Source: Streptomyces zinciresistens K42 (lineage in GTDB: Bacteria > Actinomycetota > Actinomycetes > Streptomycetales > Streptomycetaceae). From it: DNA of 34,901 nt. Where the stretch lies: assembly GCF_000225525.1 (NCBI RefSeq), contig NZ_AGBF01000059.1:1-34901 (forward strand), written 5' to 3'. A model generated the notes under the pieces. That model had not been told where the DNA came from. It did no database searches and saw only the letters and a program-made list of their open reading frames with translations. Position numbers and translations under genes: made by a program. This document shows positions 1 through 8,238 of the stretch, one piece after another; position 1 is the stretch's first letter; every line of letters begins with the position of its first letter.

Positions 1-213
1 TTCGTACTCACCCTCTCGGGCTTTCCTCTGGGCTTCCCTTCGGTGTTCCAAACTCTATCAGTGTTTTTCCGCCGCTCTGACCACTGTTCTGCAGGCATGC
101 AAAAAGTGACCCGCGAAAGGATCTGACCAGTTTGGTGCTGCCCGGCGAGAACGCGTTATGGCGTCGCTCCGCCCCAAGCAGGTCTACGACTGTACATGCG
201 GCCGGGGAGTGGA

Positions 214-229
214 CGCAAATCCCTTTGCG
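214..229. promoter_or_regulatory. Inverted repeat next to the DasR site
   Basis: CGCAAA at 214-219 and TTTGCG at 224-229 are perfect 6-bp arms around a 4-base centre (TCCC). It lies directly upstream of the dre operator. It could be a second regulator's site or part of the promoter; the regulator is unknown. Confidence 0.3.
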
Positions 230-230
230 G

Positions 231-246
231 TATGGTCTAGACCACT
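231..246. promoter_or_regulatory. DasR-responsive element (dre) upstream of crr-ptsI
   Basis: The 12-bp core TGGTCTAGACCA at 233-244 is a perfect palindrome and matches the known DasR operator core of streptomycetes, with one further matching base on the right flank. DasR is the GntR-family repressor of GlcNAc uptake and catabolism, released by glucosamine-6-phosphate. It is known to control PTS genes, including crr-ptsI. The site lies about 115 bases before the crr start, which fits control of the general PTS components. The match is seen directly; binding is inferred from the family. Confidence 0.85.
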
Positions 247-358
247 CTGGGGTGCCGGCGCGGAACCGGTACTTCATGTGACATACCCTGCTGAACAGCG
301 TGCCGTCCCGCACCGGTGGCGACGGCCCTTGCCGTTCTCCACCCCTGGGAGGTTTCCC

Positions 359-808
359 ATGACCACCGTGACGTCCCCCCTTGCCGGACGCGCCGTCGGC
401 CTCGCTTCCGTACCGGATCCCGTCTTCTCCGGGGCCATGGTGGGACCGGGCACCGCGGTCGACCCCGTCCGTGAACCGTCCGAGGCGGTCTCACCCGTGG
501 ACGGAGTCATCGTCTCCCTGCATCCGCACGCCTTCGTCGTCGTCGACCGGCAGGGCCACGGCGTTCTCACGCACCTCGGCATCGACACCGTGCAGCTGAA
601 CGGTGAAGGCTTCGAATTGCTGGTCAACAAGGGCGACACCGTCACGCGGGGCCAGGCCGTCGTGCGGTGGAACCCCGCGGCGGTCGAGGCCGCCGGCAAG
701 TCCCCCGTCTGCCCGGTGGTGGCGCTGGAGGCCACCGCCGAATCTCTCTCCGAGCTGCGTGAGACCGGTGACGTGAAGGCCGGCGACGGTCTCTTCGTCT
801 GGAAGTGA
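359..808 (+). CDS. crr: PTS system IIA-Glc-like component (Crr)
   Basis: Phosphocarrier that accepts phosphate from HPr and passes it to a membrane IIB/IIC permease, in streptomycetes mainly for GlcNAc uptake; cytoplasmic. The 149-aa product has the usual length for a free IIA-Glc domain. The phosphorylatable His is H72 in THLGIDTVQLNGEGF and the supporting His is H57 in HPHAF. The ATG at 359 is chosen because GGGAGG sits just upstream and homology begins there; the frame stays open back to 158 without coding character. ptsI follows 85 bases later on the same strand, and the DasR-type site upstream indicates control by amino sugars. No ptsH or permease gene is nearby, so HPr must be encoded elsewhere. 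Confidence 0.95.
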   Translation: MTTVTSPLAGRAVGLASVPDPVFSGAMVGPGTAVDPVREPSEAVSPVDGVIVSLHPHAFVVVDRQGHGVLTHLGIDTVQLNGEGFELLVNKGDTVTRGQAVVRWNPAAVEAAGKSPVCPVVALEATAESLSELRETGDVKAGDGLFVWK

Positions 809-814
809 CTCGGC

Positions 815-831
815 GCCGTCGTGACGACGGC
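815..831. repeat. Perfect dyad in the crr-ptsI spacer
   Basis: GCCGTCGT (815-822) and ACGACGGC (824-831) are 8-bp arms around one base, seven bases after the crr stop codon. In RNA it would fold with about six pairs and a five-base loop. It could stabilise the crr mRNA end, attenuate entry into ptsI, or bind a regulator. No T-tract follows. Confidence 0.4.
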
Positions 832-893
832 ACGTAGGCAGGGACGACAACCACCGCGGCGGCGGTCTCGCCGCACTACCGGAGACGGGTGAG

Positions 894-2564
894 ATGGAGA
901 CAACGCTTCGAGGCGTCGGTGTGAGCCACGGTGTGGCGATCGGCGAGGTGCGGCACATGGGAACGGCGGTCCTGGAACCGCCCGCCAAGCAGATTCCGGC
1001 CGAGGACGCGGAGCGCGAACAGGGGCGTGCCCGCAAAGCGGTGGACGCCGTCGCGGCCGACCTTACGGCGCGCGGCAACCTGGCGGGCGGCGAGGCCCAG
1101 GCGGTGCTTGAGGCACAGGCCATGATGGCCCAGGACCCCGAGCTGATGGCGGACGTGGACCGCCGGATCGCCGTCGGCAGCACGGCCGAGCGGGCCGTCT
1201 ACGACGCCTTCGCCTCCTATCGCGAGCTGCTGGCCGGTGCCGGGGAGTACCTCGCCGGCCGCGTGGCCGACCTGGACGACGTGCGCAACCGCATCGTCGC
1301 CCGGCTGCTCGGTGTGCCGATGCCGGGTGTCCCGGACAGTGACGAGCCCTATGTGCTCGTGGCCCGGGACCTCGCTCCGGCGGACACGGCGCTGCTCGAC
1401 CCCGCTCTGGTGCTCGGGTTCGTCACCGAGGAGGGCGGGCCGACGAGTCACAGCGCGATTCTGGCGCGGGCGCTCGGTGTCCCGGCCGTGGTCGCGCTGC
1501 CGGGCGCCGGTGAGCTGGCGGAGGGCACGGTCGTCGCCGTCGACGGCAGCACCGGAGACGTGTTCGTGCAGCCGAGCGACGAGAAGAAGGCGGAACTGGA
1601 GGCCGCAGCCGCCGCGCGCAAGGCCGCCCTGGCGGCGTCGACGGGGCCGGGCGCGACCGCCGACGGCCACAAGGTGCCGCTGCTCGCCAATGTCGGCGGC
1701 CCGTCCGACGTACCGGCCGCTCTGGAGGCCGGTGCCGAGGGAGTCGGTCTCTTCCGTACCGAGTTCCTCTTCCTCGACGACAGCAAGAACGCGCCGTCGG
1801 AGGAGAAGCAGGTCGAGGCATATCGGCAGGTGCTGGAAGCCTTTCCCGAGGGCCGCGTGGTCGTGCGGGTACTGGACGCGGGCGCGGACAAGCCGCTGGA
1901 CTTCCTGACCCCCGCCGACGAGCCCAACCCCGCGCTGGGTGTGCGGGGCCTGCGGACACTGCTCGACCACCCCGACGTACTGCGCACCCAGCTGACGGCG
2001 CTGGCGAAGGCGTCGGAGGGGCTTCCCGTCTACCTTGAGGTCATGGCCCCGATGGTGGCGGACCGTGCGGACGCCAGGGCGTTCGCGGACGCGTGCCGTG
2101 AAGCGGGGCTGCGGGCGAAGTTCGGCGCGATGGTGGAGATTCCGTCGGCGGCGCTGCGGGCGCGGTCGATCCTCCAGGAGGTCGAGTTCCTGTCGTTGGG
2201 GACGAACGATCTCGCGCAGTACACCTTCGCCGCCGACCGGCAGGTGGGTGCCGTGTCCCGGCTTCAGGACCCTTGGCAGCCGGCGCTGCTCGATCTGGTC
2301 GCGCTCTCCGCGGAGGCGGCCAAGGCCGAGGGGAAGAGCTGTGGTGTCTGCGGCGAGGCGGCGTCCGACCCGCTGCTGGCGTGTGTGCTGACCGGTCTGG
2401 GTGTGACCTCCCTGTCCATGGGGTCGGCTTCGATCCCGTATGTGCGGGCGACCCTCGCGAAGTACACGCTGGCTCAGTGCGAGCGCGCGGCGGCTGCGGC
2501 GCGTGCTGCGGACGGTGCCGACGAGGCGCGCAGCGCGGCCCAGGCGGTGCTGTCCGGCGAGTAG
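894..2564 (+). CDS. ptsI: PTS Enzyme I (phosphoenolpyruvate-protein phosphotransferase)
   Basis: First enzyme of the PTS; it autophosphorylates from PEP and phosphorylates HPr. The 556-aa length is typical. Visible in order: the N-terminal HPr-binding region; the phospho-histidine loop GGPTSHSAILAR with H186; the C-terminal PEP-binding barrel with GLFRTEF (R288), RVLDAGADKPLDFL, NPALGVRG, LSLGTNDLAQY; and the catalytic Cys486 in CGVCGEAASDP. The ATG is preceded by CGGAGACGGG. It follows crr by 85 bases and is likely co-transcribed from the dre-controlled promoter. A strong hairpin lies 33 bases after the stop. All catalytic motifs are intact. Confidence 0.97.
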   Translation: METTLRGVGVSHGVAIGEVRHMGTAVLEPPAKQIPAEDAEREQGRARKAVDAVAADLTARGNLAGGEAQAVLEAQAMMAQDPELMADVDRRIAVGSTAERAVYDAFASYRELLAGAGEYLAGRVADLDDVRNRIVARLLGVPMPGVPDSDEPYVLVARDLAPADTALLDPALVLGFVTEEGGPTSHSAILARALGVPAVVALPGAGELAEGTVVAVDGSTGDVFVQPSDEKKAELEAAAAARKAALAASTGPGATADGHKVPLLANVGGPSDVPAALEAGAEGVGLFRTEFLFLDDSKNAPSEEKQVEAYRQVLEAFPEGRVVVRVLDAGADKPLDFLTPADEPNPALGVRGLRTLLDHPDVLRTQLTALAKASEGLPVYLEVMAPMVADRADARAFADACREAGLRAKFGAMVEIPSAALRARSILQEVEFLSLGTNDLAQYTFAADRQVGAVSRLQDPWQPALLDLVALSAEAAKAEGKSCGVCGEAASDPLLACVLTGLGVTSLSMGSASIPYVRATLAKYTLAQCERAAAAARAADGADEARSAAQAVLSGE

Positions 2565-2596
2565 TCGCGACGGTGCGGACGCCGGTCACCGGTTGT

Positions 2597-2636
2597 CGGG
2601 AGGGGCGCTTCACCTTCGGGTGGGGCGCCCCTCCCG
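2597..2636 (+). terminator. Terminator after ptsI
   Basis: CGGGAGGGGCGC (2597-2608) pairs fully with GCGCCCCTCCCG (2625-2636). Inside, CACC and GGTG pair around a TTCG tetraloop (2611-2622). There is no T-run, as is usual for GC-rich actinobacterial terminators. It lies just before the stop codon of the converging gene and may work in both directions. Confidence 0.75.
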
Positions 2637-2640
2637 GTGT

Positions 2641-3543
2641 TCAGTGCCGGTGTGCCGGTGGCGGTGCCTCGTCGCCTCCGAGGTCGGGGGGTACGCAGTA
2701 GTCGACGCCGGATTCAGGGGCGATCAGGTCGCCGGACTCGCTGTCGGTGCAGTAGGCGTCGAAGACCTCGCCCGCGGTGAGCGGTTCCAGGCCCGCTCCC
2801 ACGCCCCGCAGGCGCCATCCGCAGACGCGGTCGGTACTGCCGGTGACGCTGGTGCGCATGACGAGTCCGCCGGGGCTGCGGGTGGCGAGGCCGAGGGCGA
2901 GGACCGTGGTGAATTCCAGCAGTTCCGCCTCGTCGAGGTGGGTGGCGCCCTCGTCGTCCTGGTCCGCGTGCAGGACGGCGACGACGGCTTCCGGTGTTCC
3001 CGTCACGCTGCACACCAGGTGGTGGCTGCCTGGCTGGGCGGTGTCGAGGACGCGGACGACGAGCCGTGAGGCGCGGGCGAAGGCGGCGCGGCCGATGTCC
3101 TCACCGCAGACGGCGCAGCCGCCGAGCCGGGCCAGAAGGGTGGAGGCGTACTCCCAGGTGGCTTTTCGGACGGCTTCGTCGACGAGGGCGGGGACGAGGT
3201 CCGCGAGGGGCCGGCCGTCGTAGGGGACGGCCGGTCCGGTGGCGGCGAGTTCCGCGGTGAAGCGGGAGCGGCTCGACGCGGAGTCGGGGTCCAGGTCCGC
3301 CTCGGTGCAGAACTCGGCGTACTCCTGCGGGTCGAAGAGGGCGACGGTCGTGTGGGTGCCTTCGGACGCCCGTGTCCTGAGCAGTGCCTCGACCTCGCGG
3401 AGATAGGACGTGTGGTCGTCGAAGGTGAAGCTGCGGTAGCGGCGCATGGCCCGGAAGTCGTGATCGTCGGTGAGCAGTCCGATGGTGCCGGCGATCTCGC
3501 GGCGCAGGACGCGTCGCATGGTGTGGTGGTCGGTGTGCGCCAT
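2641..3543 (-). CDS. Hypothetical protein with one CxxC motif
   Basis: I do not recognise a family. The 300-aa product has good codon bias throughout. The first third is rich in charged residues and has RRxxR-type helices. The middle carries a CAVCGED motif (C143, C146) that could be half of a metal site or a redox pair. The rest looks like a soluble alpha/beta protein. There is no signal peptide or membrane segment. The ATG at 3543 is preferred, with AGGGGG upstream; an in-frame GTG at 3576 would add 11 residues whose codons lack the GC3 bias. It converges on ptsI and shares the hairpin at 2597-2636. It lies about 130 bases upstream of, and in line with, the acetoacetyl-CoA synthetase on the same strand, perhaps in the same transcript. 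Confidence 0.75.
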   Translation of the reverse strand: MAHTDHHTMRRVLRREIAGTIGLLTDDHDFRAMRRYRSFTFDDHTSYLREVEALLRTRASEGTHTTVALFDPQEYAEFCTEADLDPDSASSRSRFTAELAATGPAVPYDGRPLADLVPALVDEAVRKATWEYASTLLARLGGCAVCGEDIGRAAFARASRLVVRVLDTAQPGSHHLVCSVTGTPEAVVAVLHADQDDEGATHLDEAELLEFTTVLALGLATRSPGGLVMRTSVTGSTDRVCGWRLRGVGAGLEPLTAGEVFDAYCTDSESGDLIAPESGVDYCVPPDLGGDEAPPPAHRH

Positions 3544-3619
3544 GGGTCCCCCTGTGTGCGGTCGATCAATGCTCACTCACAGTAACCTTCGGCACTGACA
3601 ACGGCTTCGGGGAAGGGCG

Positions 3620-3662
3620 CCGGTCCCCGGAGGCCGGCGTGGTGCACGGGGTCCGGGGCCGG
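3620..3662 (-). terminator. Possible terminator after acetoacetyl-CoA synthetase
   Basis: CCGGTCCCCGG (3620-3630) pairs with CCGGGGCCGG (3653-3662) with a single bulged T and a 22-base loop. It begins eight bases beyond the synthetase stop codon on the minus strand. The long loop weakens the call. Confidence 0.35.
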
Positions 3663-3669
3663 TGCGGGG

Positions 3670-5646
3670 TCAGGCGCGTTTGCGGCCGAGCTCCTCGTAG
3701 AAGTGGAGGAGGTCGAGGTTGTCGACCGAGCCGGGGTTGACGGCCTTGCCCAGGGGGGTGCCCTGGAGGAGGCGTTTGACGGGGACCTCGATCCGCTTGC
3801 CGGTGAGGGTGTGGGGGATGCCCGGGACCTCGATCACCTCGTCGGGGACGTGCCGGGGTGAGAGCTGTTCGCGGATGGTCTGTTTGATGCGGCTCAGCAG
3901 GGCCTCGTCGAGTCGCGCTCCCGGGCTGAGGTGGACGAAGAGGGGCATCCAGTAGCCGCCGTCGGGTTGTTCGACGCCGATGACGAGGGATTCCTTGATC
4001 TCGGGCAGGCGCTCGACCGCTTCGTAGATGTCCGCCGACCCCATGCGGACGCCCTGGCGGTTCAGTGTGGAGTCGGAGCGGCCGTGGATGACGACGGAGC
4101 CGCGGGAGGTGACGGTGATCCAGTCACCGTGGCGCCACACGCCGGGATAGGTGTCGAAGTAGCTGTCGTGGTAGCGGCTGCCGTCGGGGTCGTTCCAGAA
4201 GCGGACGGGCATGGACGGCATGGGGTTGCGGACCACGAGTTCGCCGACCTCGTCGGTCAGGGGCCTGCCGCCGGGGTCCCACGACTGGAGGTCGGTGCCG
4301 AGGCCGGGGGCCTGGAGCTCGCCGGTGTGGACGGGCAGGGTGGGTACGGCGCCGGCGAAGCAGGAGCACACGTCCGTGCCGCCGCTTACGGAGGCGATCC
4401 ACAGGTCGGCCCCGGCTTCGGCGAACTCGTCGTGCAGCCAGCGGAAACCGTCGGGCGGCAGCGGTGACCCGGTGGTGGCCACGCACCGCACCGTGGAGAG
4501 GTCGAAGTCGCGTGCCGGGTGCAGCTCGGCTTTGCGGCAGGCCATCACGTAGGCGGCGGAGGTGCCGTAGAGGGTGGCGGCGGTGCGTTCGGCGATCCGC
4601 CACTGGGCGCCGGTGTCGGGGTGGCCGGGGCTGCCGTCGTACAGGACGATCGTGGTGCCGGTGAGCAGGCCGGAGACGAGGAAGTTCCACATCATCCAGC
4701 CGGTCGAGGTGTACCAGAAGAACCGGTCCCCGGGGCCGAGGTCGCAGTGCAGGCCGAGTTGCTTGAGGTGCTCGACGAGGATGCCGCCCTGGGACTGGAC
4801 GATGGCCTTGGGCAGGCCGGTGGTGCCGGAGGAGTAGAGCACCCAGAGGGGGTGGTCGAAGGGCACCTGCTCGAAGACGGGTTCCTGGTCCGAGGCGGTG
4901 AGGGCCGACCAGTCGAGGGCGCCGTCGGGGGCGGGCGTGCCGAGGAGGGGGATGTGGACGACGGCGCGCAGGGTGGGCAGTTCGCGGCGCAGTTCGGCGA
5001 CGGTGTCGCGGCGGTCGTGCTCCTTGCCGCCGTAGCGGTAGCCGTCGACCGTGAACAGGACGACCGGTTCGATCTGCTGGAAGCGGTCGAGGACGCTGCG
5101 GGCGCCGAAGTCGGGGGCGCAGGAGGTCCAGACCCCGCCGACGGCGGCGGTGGCGAGGAGGGCGACGACGGCCTGCGGGATGTTCGGGAGGTATCCGCTG
5201 ACGCGGTCGCCGGGGCGTACGCCGAGGGCACGCAGTTCGGCGGCGAGGGAGCCGACCTGGCGGCGCAGCTCCGACCAGGTGACGGGGCGGGGGTCGTGGC
5301 GCTCGTCGACGTACAGGAGGGCGGGTTCGTCGGAGCGGGTCCCGGCGGCGCGCAGCGCGTGTTCGGCGTAGTTGAGGGTCGCTCCGGGGAACCACTGGGC
5401 TCCGGGCATCGAGCGGGTGCCCAGCACGCGCGCGTAGGGCGTGGAGAACCGGACGTCGAACCATTCGGCGACGGCTTTCCAGAAGGTGTCCAGTTCGTCG
5501 ACCGACCAGCGGTGCAGGGCGGGGTAGCCGCCTTCGGAGGGGGCACCGTGGTGCTCCGCGGCCCAGGACTGGAACCTGGTGATCTGGGACCGGGCGATGC
5601 GTTCCGGATCCGGCTGCCAGAGCGGCTGGGGGTTCTCGGTCGTCAT
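3670..5646 (-). CDS. aacS: Acetoacetyl-CoA synthetase
   Basis: Activates acetoacetate to acetoacetyl-CoA with ATP, in ketone-body use or polyketide/lipid precursor supply; cytoplasmic. The 658-aa length is right for the AacS branch of the acyl-CoA synthetase (ANL) superfamily. Visible: the N-terminal ACS extension (WSVDELDTFWKAVAEWF); the P-loop-like motif YSSGTTGLPK at 271-280; YGTSAAY near 360; the adenylate-binding SGGTD near 421; HGDW near 506; and the C-terminal catalytic lysine in LTGKRIEVPVK (K617). Start at ATG 5646, with GGGAG seven bases upstream; the frame stays open to 6096 but only antisense to the next gene. In S. lividans the corresponding lysine of AacS is, to my knowledge, reversibly acetylated by a GNAT enzyme, so post-translational control is likely. 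It diverges from the GH31 gene across 213 bases. Confidence 0.92.
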   Translation of the reverse strand: MTTENPQPLWQPDPERIARSQITRFQSWAAEHHGAPSEGGYPALHRWSVDELDTFWKAVAEWFDVRFSTPYARVLGTRSMPGAQWFPGATLNYAEHALRAAGTRSDEPALLYVDERHDPRPVTWSELRRQVGSLAAELRALGVRPGDRVSGYLPNIPQAVVALLATAAVGGVWTSCAPDFGARSVLDRFQQIEPVVLFTVDGYRYGGKEHDRRDTVAELRRELPTLRAVVHIPLLGTPAPDGALDWSALTASDQEPVFEQVPFDHPLWVLYSSGTTGLPKAIVQSQGGILVEHLKQLGLHCDLGPGDRFFWYTSTGWMMWNFLVSGLLTGTTIVLYDGSPGHPDTGAQWRIAERTAATLYGTSAAYVMACRKAELHPARDFDLSTVRCVATTGSPLPPDGFRWLHDEFAEAGADLWIASVSGGTDVCSCFAGAVPTLPVHTGELQAPGLGTDLQSWDPGGRPLTDEVGELVVRNPMPSMPVRFWNDPDGSRYHDSYFDTYPGVWRHGDWITVTSRGSVVIHGRSDSTLNRQGVRMGSADIYEAVERLPEIKESLVIGVEQPDGGYWMPLFVHLSPGARLDEALLSRIKQTIREQLSPRHVPDEVIEVPGIPHTLTGKRIEVPVKRLLQGTPLGKAVNPGSVDNLDLLHFYEELGRKRA

Positions 5647-5859
5647 GGGGCGGCTCCCGGACTCTGCGCGTCGTGTGCGTCGGTCCGCGCACGGGCGGGG
5701 TGTGCGCGTGACGCGGATGACACGGACGATGCCATGTGATCGACTTCTGCACCAGGGTGCGCCGCACATAGTCCCCGTCGTGAAGATGTGGTCTCGGCAC
5801 GGGTGAACGGCAGTTGAACGACGCACGCGCGTGGGGCGCCCAATGGCAGGCTGAGCAGC

Positions 5860-8238
5860 ATGGACGGTCGTGACCTGGTGCGTTCGATAAAGGCGGTCGG
5901 TTCGGTGGGGACGGCTCAGGGGTTGCGTACCGTGAGGGCGGCGTGGCGCAGGCGCCGTGTCGACGCGCTGGGGCTGCCGCCGCGTGGTGCCGAGCGGGCC
6001 CGGGTGCCCGGAGTGCTGCAGGAGGTGCGGCCCGGTCCGGGTGGCGGGGTGCTCCGGTTCAGCCGTTCCGAACTGCGGGTCACCGTCACCGTGCACGGCG
6101 CCGTCTTCTGGGGCTGGGACGGGGCCTCCGCCGAGCCGTCGTACGCGCTTGTCGGCCGGTGCCCGGAGCCCGATCCCCGGGCCGTGCTGGAGCCGGACAA
6201 GGACGGCGGCTGGCGGGTGGTGGCCGAGCGGGTGACGGTGGTCGTCTCACGGCACGGGGCCGTGGAGGTGCGGACGCCCGGAGGGGTGACGCTGCGCCGG
6301 GATCTGCCGCCGCGCTGGTGGGAGCCGGTGGGCGGGGGCGCGGCACGGTGGATGCAGCGCTCGGAGGTGGCGGCGGACGCGCGGTTCTTCGGTCTGGGGG
6401 GCCGGGCGTCGGGGCCTCGGCTGCGGGACGGCACGTACCGGCTGTGGAACACCGACCCCGGCCGTGCGTTCGGTCCGGGCGAGGATCCGCTGTACATCAC
6501 CATGCCGGTGCAGTTGGTGGTGTCGGACGCGGCCACGCATCTGGTGTTCCACGACTCCCCGTGGGACGGCACGGTGACGCTGCGAGAAGGCCGGGAGGGG
6601 GCGGGGTCCGGGCACGACCGGGCCGGGACGAGCGATCTGCGGATGGAGGGGGGTCCGCTGCGCTGCTGGGTGATGACGGGCACCCCCGCGCGCGTGCTGC
6701 TCGTCTGGGCGTCCCTCACCGGTGCGGCCGCGCTGCCGCCGTCGTGGGCGCTGGGTCACCATCACGCGGTGCGGGGCTTCGGCGGGGAGCAGGAGGTGCG
6801 GCACGTCGTCTCGGGCCATGGGCACAGGCATCTGCCGCTGGACGCCGTCCACCTGGGGTCCGACCACTACGACGGGCACCGGGTGTTCACCGTGGACCAG
6901 GAGGCTTTTCCCAGGCTGCCGCAGCTCGCCGAGGACCTGCGGCGGGACGGTGTCCGTCTGGTGTCGGTCGTCGAACCGGCGGTCGGGGCCGCTCCGGGCG
7001 GCGCGGTCTACGACGGCGGCACGGCGGTGGAGGCGTTCGTACGGGATGCCTCGGGGCGGCTCGTGCGGGGGGTGGCTCGTCCTGGGGAGGCGGTCTTCCC
7101 CGACTTCACGCACGCGCGTGTGCGCGAGTGGTGGGGCGGTCTGTACGAGGAGGGGGCGGCGCAGGGCTTCGCGGGTTTCTGGCACGACATGAACGAACCG
7201 ACCTCGTTCGCGGCGTTCGGGGAGTCGACCTTGCCGCGCTCGGCCCGGCACGCCCTGGAGGGGCGGGGCGGCGACCACCGGGAGGCGCACAACGTCTACG
7301 CGCTGTGCATGGCGAGAGCGGGCTACGAAGCGGCGCTCGCGCGGGCTCCCGAGGAGCGGCCCTTCCTGCTCTCCCGCTCGGGGTGGGCGGGGATGCAGCG
7401 CTACGGGGGGACCTGGTCCGGCGACATCGCCACGGGCTGGCCGGGACTGCGGGCGTCCCTGTCCCTGGTCATGGGGCTCGGCCTGTGCGGCGTGCCCCAC
7501 TCGGGCCCCGACGTCGGCGGGTCCGAGGGGACTCCGTCACCGGAGCTGTACCTGCGGTGGTTCCAGATGGCGGCGTATCTGCCGCTGTTCCGTACGCACA
7601 CGAGCCCGCGGGCGGGGCGCAGGGAGCCCTGGGAGTTCGGTCCCGAGGTGCTGGAGCACGCGCGCGTGGCGCTGGTCGAACGACGCAGGCTGCTGCCGTA
7701 CTTCATGACGCTGGCGCACCTCGCGCGCCGTACCGGAGCGCCTTACGTGCGTCCGCTGTGGTGGTCGGCTCCCGAGGACCGGGCCTTGCGCGACTGCGAG
7801 GACGCGTTCCTGCTGGGCGACGCCCTGCTGGTCGCGCCGGTGCTGACGCCGGGCACCGGCAGGCGGGCGGTGCAGCTGCCGCGCGGGCGCTGGTACGACA
7901 CGGTGACGGAGCGGGTTCACGAAGGGGCGGCGCAGGTGTTCGTGGACGCTCCGCCGGCGCGGATTCCGGTGCTGGCGCGCGCGGGTGGCGTCGTCCCGGT
8001 ACGCGGTGACGACGGAGGGCTGGAGCTGGAGGTGTGGGCGCCCGCCCCAGGGCGTACCGGGGGCGGGCTGGTGGTGGCGGACGCGGGGGACGGCTGGGAC
8101 GAGCCGGAGATCGAGCGTTACGTCACGCGCTGGGAGGACGGGAAGGTGATCGTCGAGCGGGAGCACGAGGACGGCACGGTGGCGGCGGCCCGCCCCGTGC
8201 GCGTCCGGGGGCTCGGGGGGCGCTCGGCTCAGATGTAG
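5860..8238 (+). CDS. Glycoside hydrolase family 31 (alpha-glucosidase/alpha-xylosidase type)
   Basis: Retaining alpha-glycosidase of family GH31, 792 aa. The nucleophile is D443 in GFWHDMNEPTSF and the acid/base is D522 in GGTWSGDIATGW. MAAYLPLFRTHT near 570 and PLWW/EDAFLLGDALLVAP in the C-terminal barrel and beta domains are also typical. There is no signal peptide, so it probably acts inside the cell on imported oligosaccharides. Substrate cannot be fixed from sequence; alpha-1,4-glucosides are the commonest in the family. Its stop overlaps the end of the convergent Nudix gene by 10 bases. With crr-ptsI nearby the region has a carbohydrate theme, but it is not in the same operon. Confidence 0.9.
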   Translation: MDGRDLVRSIKAVGSVGTAQGLRTVRAAWRRRRVDALGLPPRGAERARVPGVLQEVRPGPGGGVLRFSRSELRVTVTVHGAVFWGWDGASAEPSYALVGRCPEPDPRAVLEPDKDGGWRVVAERVTVVVSRHGAVEVRTPGGVTLRRDLPPRWWEPVGGGAARWMQRSEVAADARFFGLGGRASGPRLRDGTYRLWNTDPGRAFGPGEDPLYITMPVQLVVSDAATHLVFHDSPWDGTVTLREGREGAGSGHDRAGTSDLRMEGGPLRCWVMTGTPARVLLVWASLTGAAALPPSWALGHHHAVRGFGGEQEVRHVVSGHGHRHLPLDAVHLGSDHYDGHRVFTVDQEAFPRLPQLAEDLRRDGVRLVSVVEPAVGAAPGGAVYDGGTAVEAFVRDASGRLVRGVARPGEAVFPDFTHARVREWWGGLYEEGAAQGFAGFWHDMNEPTSFAAFGESTLPRSARHALEGRGGDHREAHNVYALCMARAGYEAALARAPEERPFLLSRSGWAGMQRYGGTWSGDIATGWPGLRASLSLVMGLGLCGVPHSGPDVGGSEGTPSPELYLRWFQMAAYLPLFRTHTSPRAGRREPWEFGPEVLEHARVALVERRRLLPYFMTLAHLARRTGAPYVRPLWWSAPEDRALRDCEDAFLLGDALLVAPVLTPGTGRRAVQLPRGRWYDTVTERVHEGAAQVFVDAPPARIPVLARAGGVVPVRGDDGGLELEVWAPAPGRTGGGLVVADAGDGWDEPEIERYVTRWEDGKVIVEREHEDGTVAAARPVRVRGLGGRSAQM

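Larger units (their letters stand above)
1..358. other. Upstream region of crr-ptsI, no gene seen
   Basis: No open frame here has Streptomyces-like codon use. The first 150 bases are noticeably less GC-rich and more pyrimidine-rich than the rest of the window. An imperfect dyad, AAAC at 50-53 and GTTT at 63-66 (6 of 8 positions paired around base 58), could be an operator. The octamer TCTGACCA occurs twice, near 77 and near 122. The region closes with an inverted repeat at 214-229, the DasR-type operator at 231-246 and the crr ribosome binding site GGGAGG just before 359. I could not place a convincing -35/-10 pair. Confidence 0.6.

Noticed and set aside
8..313. 101-aa minus-strand open frame at the left edge
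   Set aside because: It covers the DasR operator region, has no start signal or coding bias, and resembles no protein I know.
5772..5790. Second DasR-like site near TGGTCT before the GH31 gene
   Set aside because: Only one half-site (TGGTCT) matches; the other half is not present.
5647..6096. 150-residue N-terminal extension of acetoacetyl-CoA synthetase
   Set aside because: Family homology and a ribosome binding site place the start at 5646; the extension is antisense to the GH31 gene.
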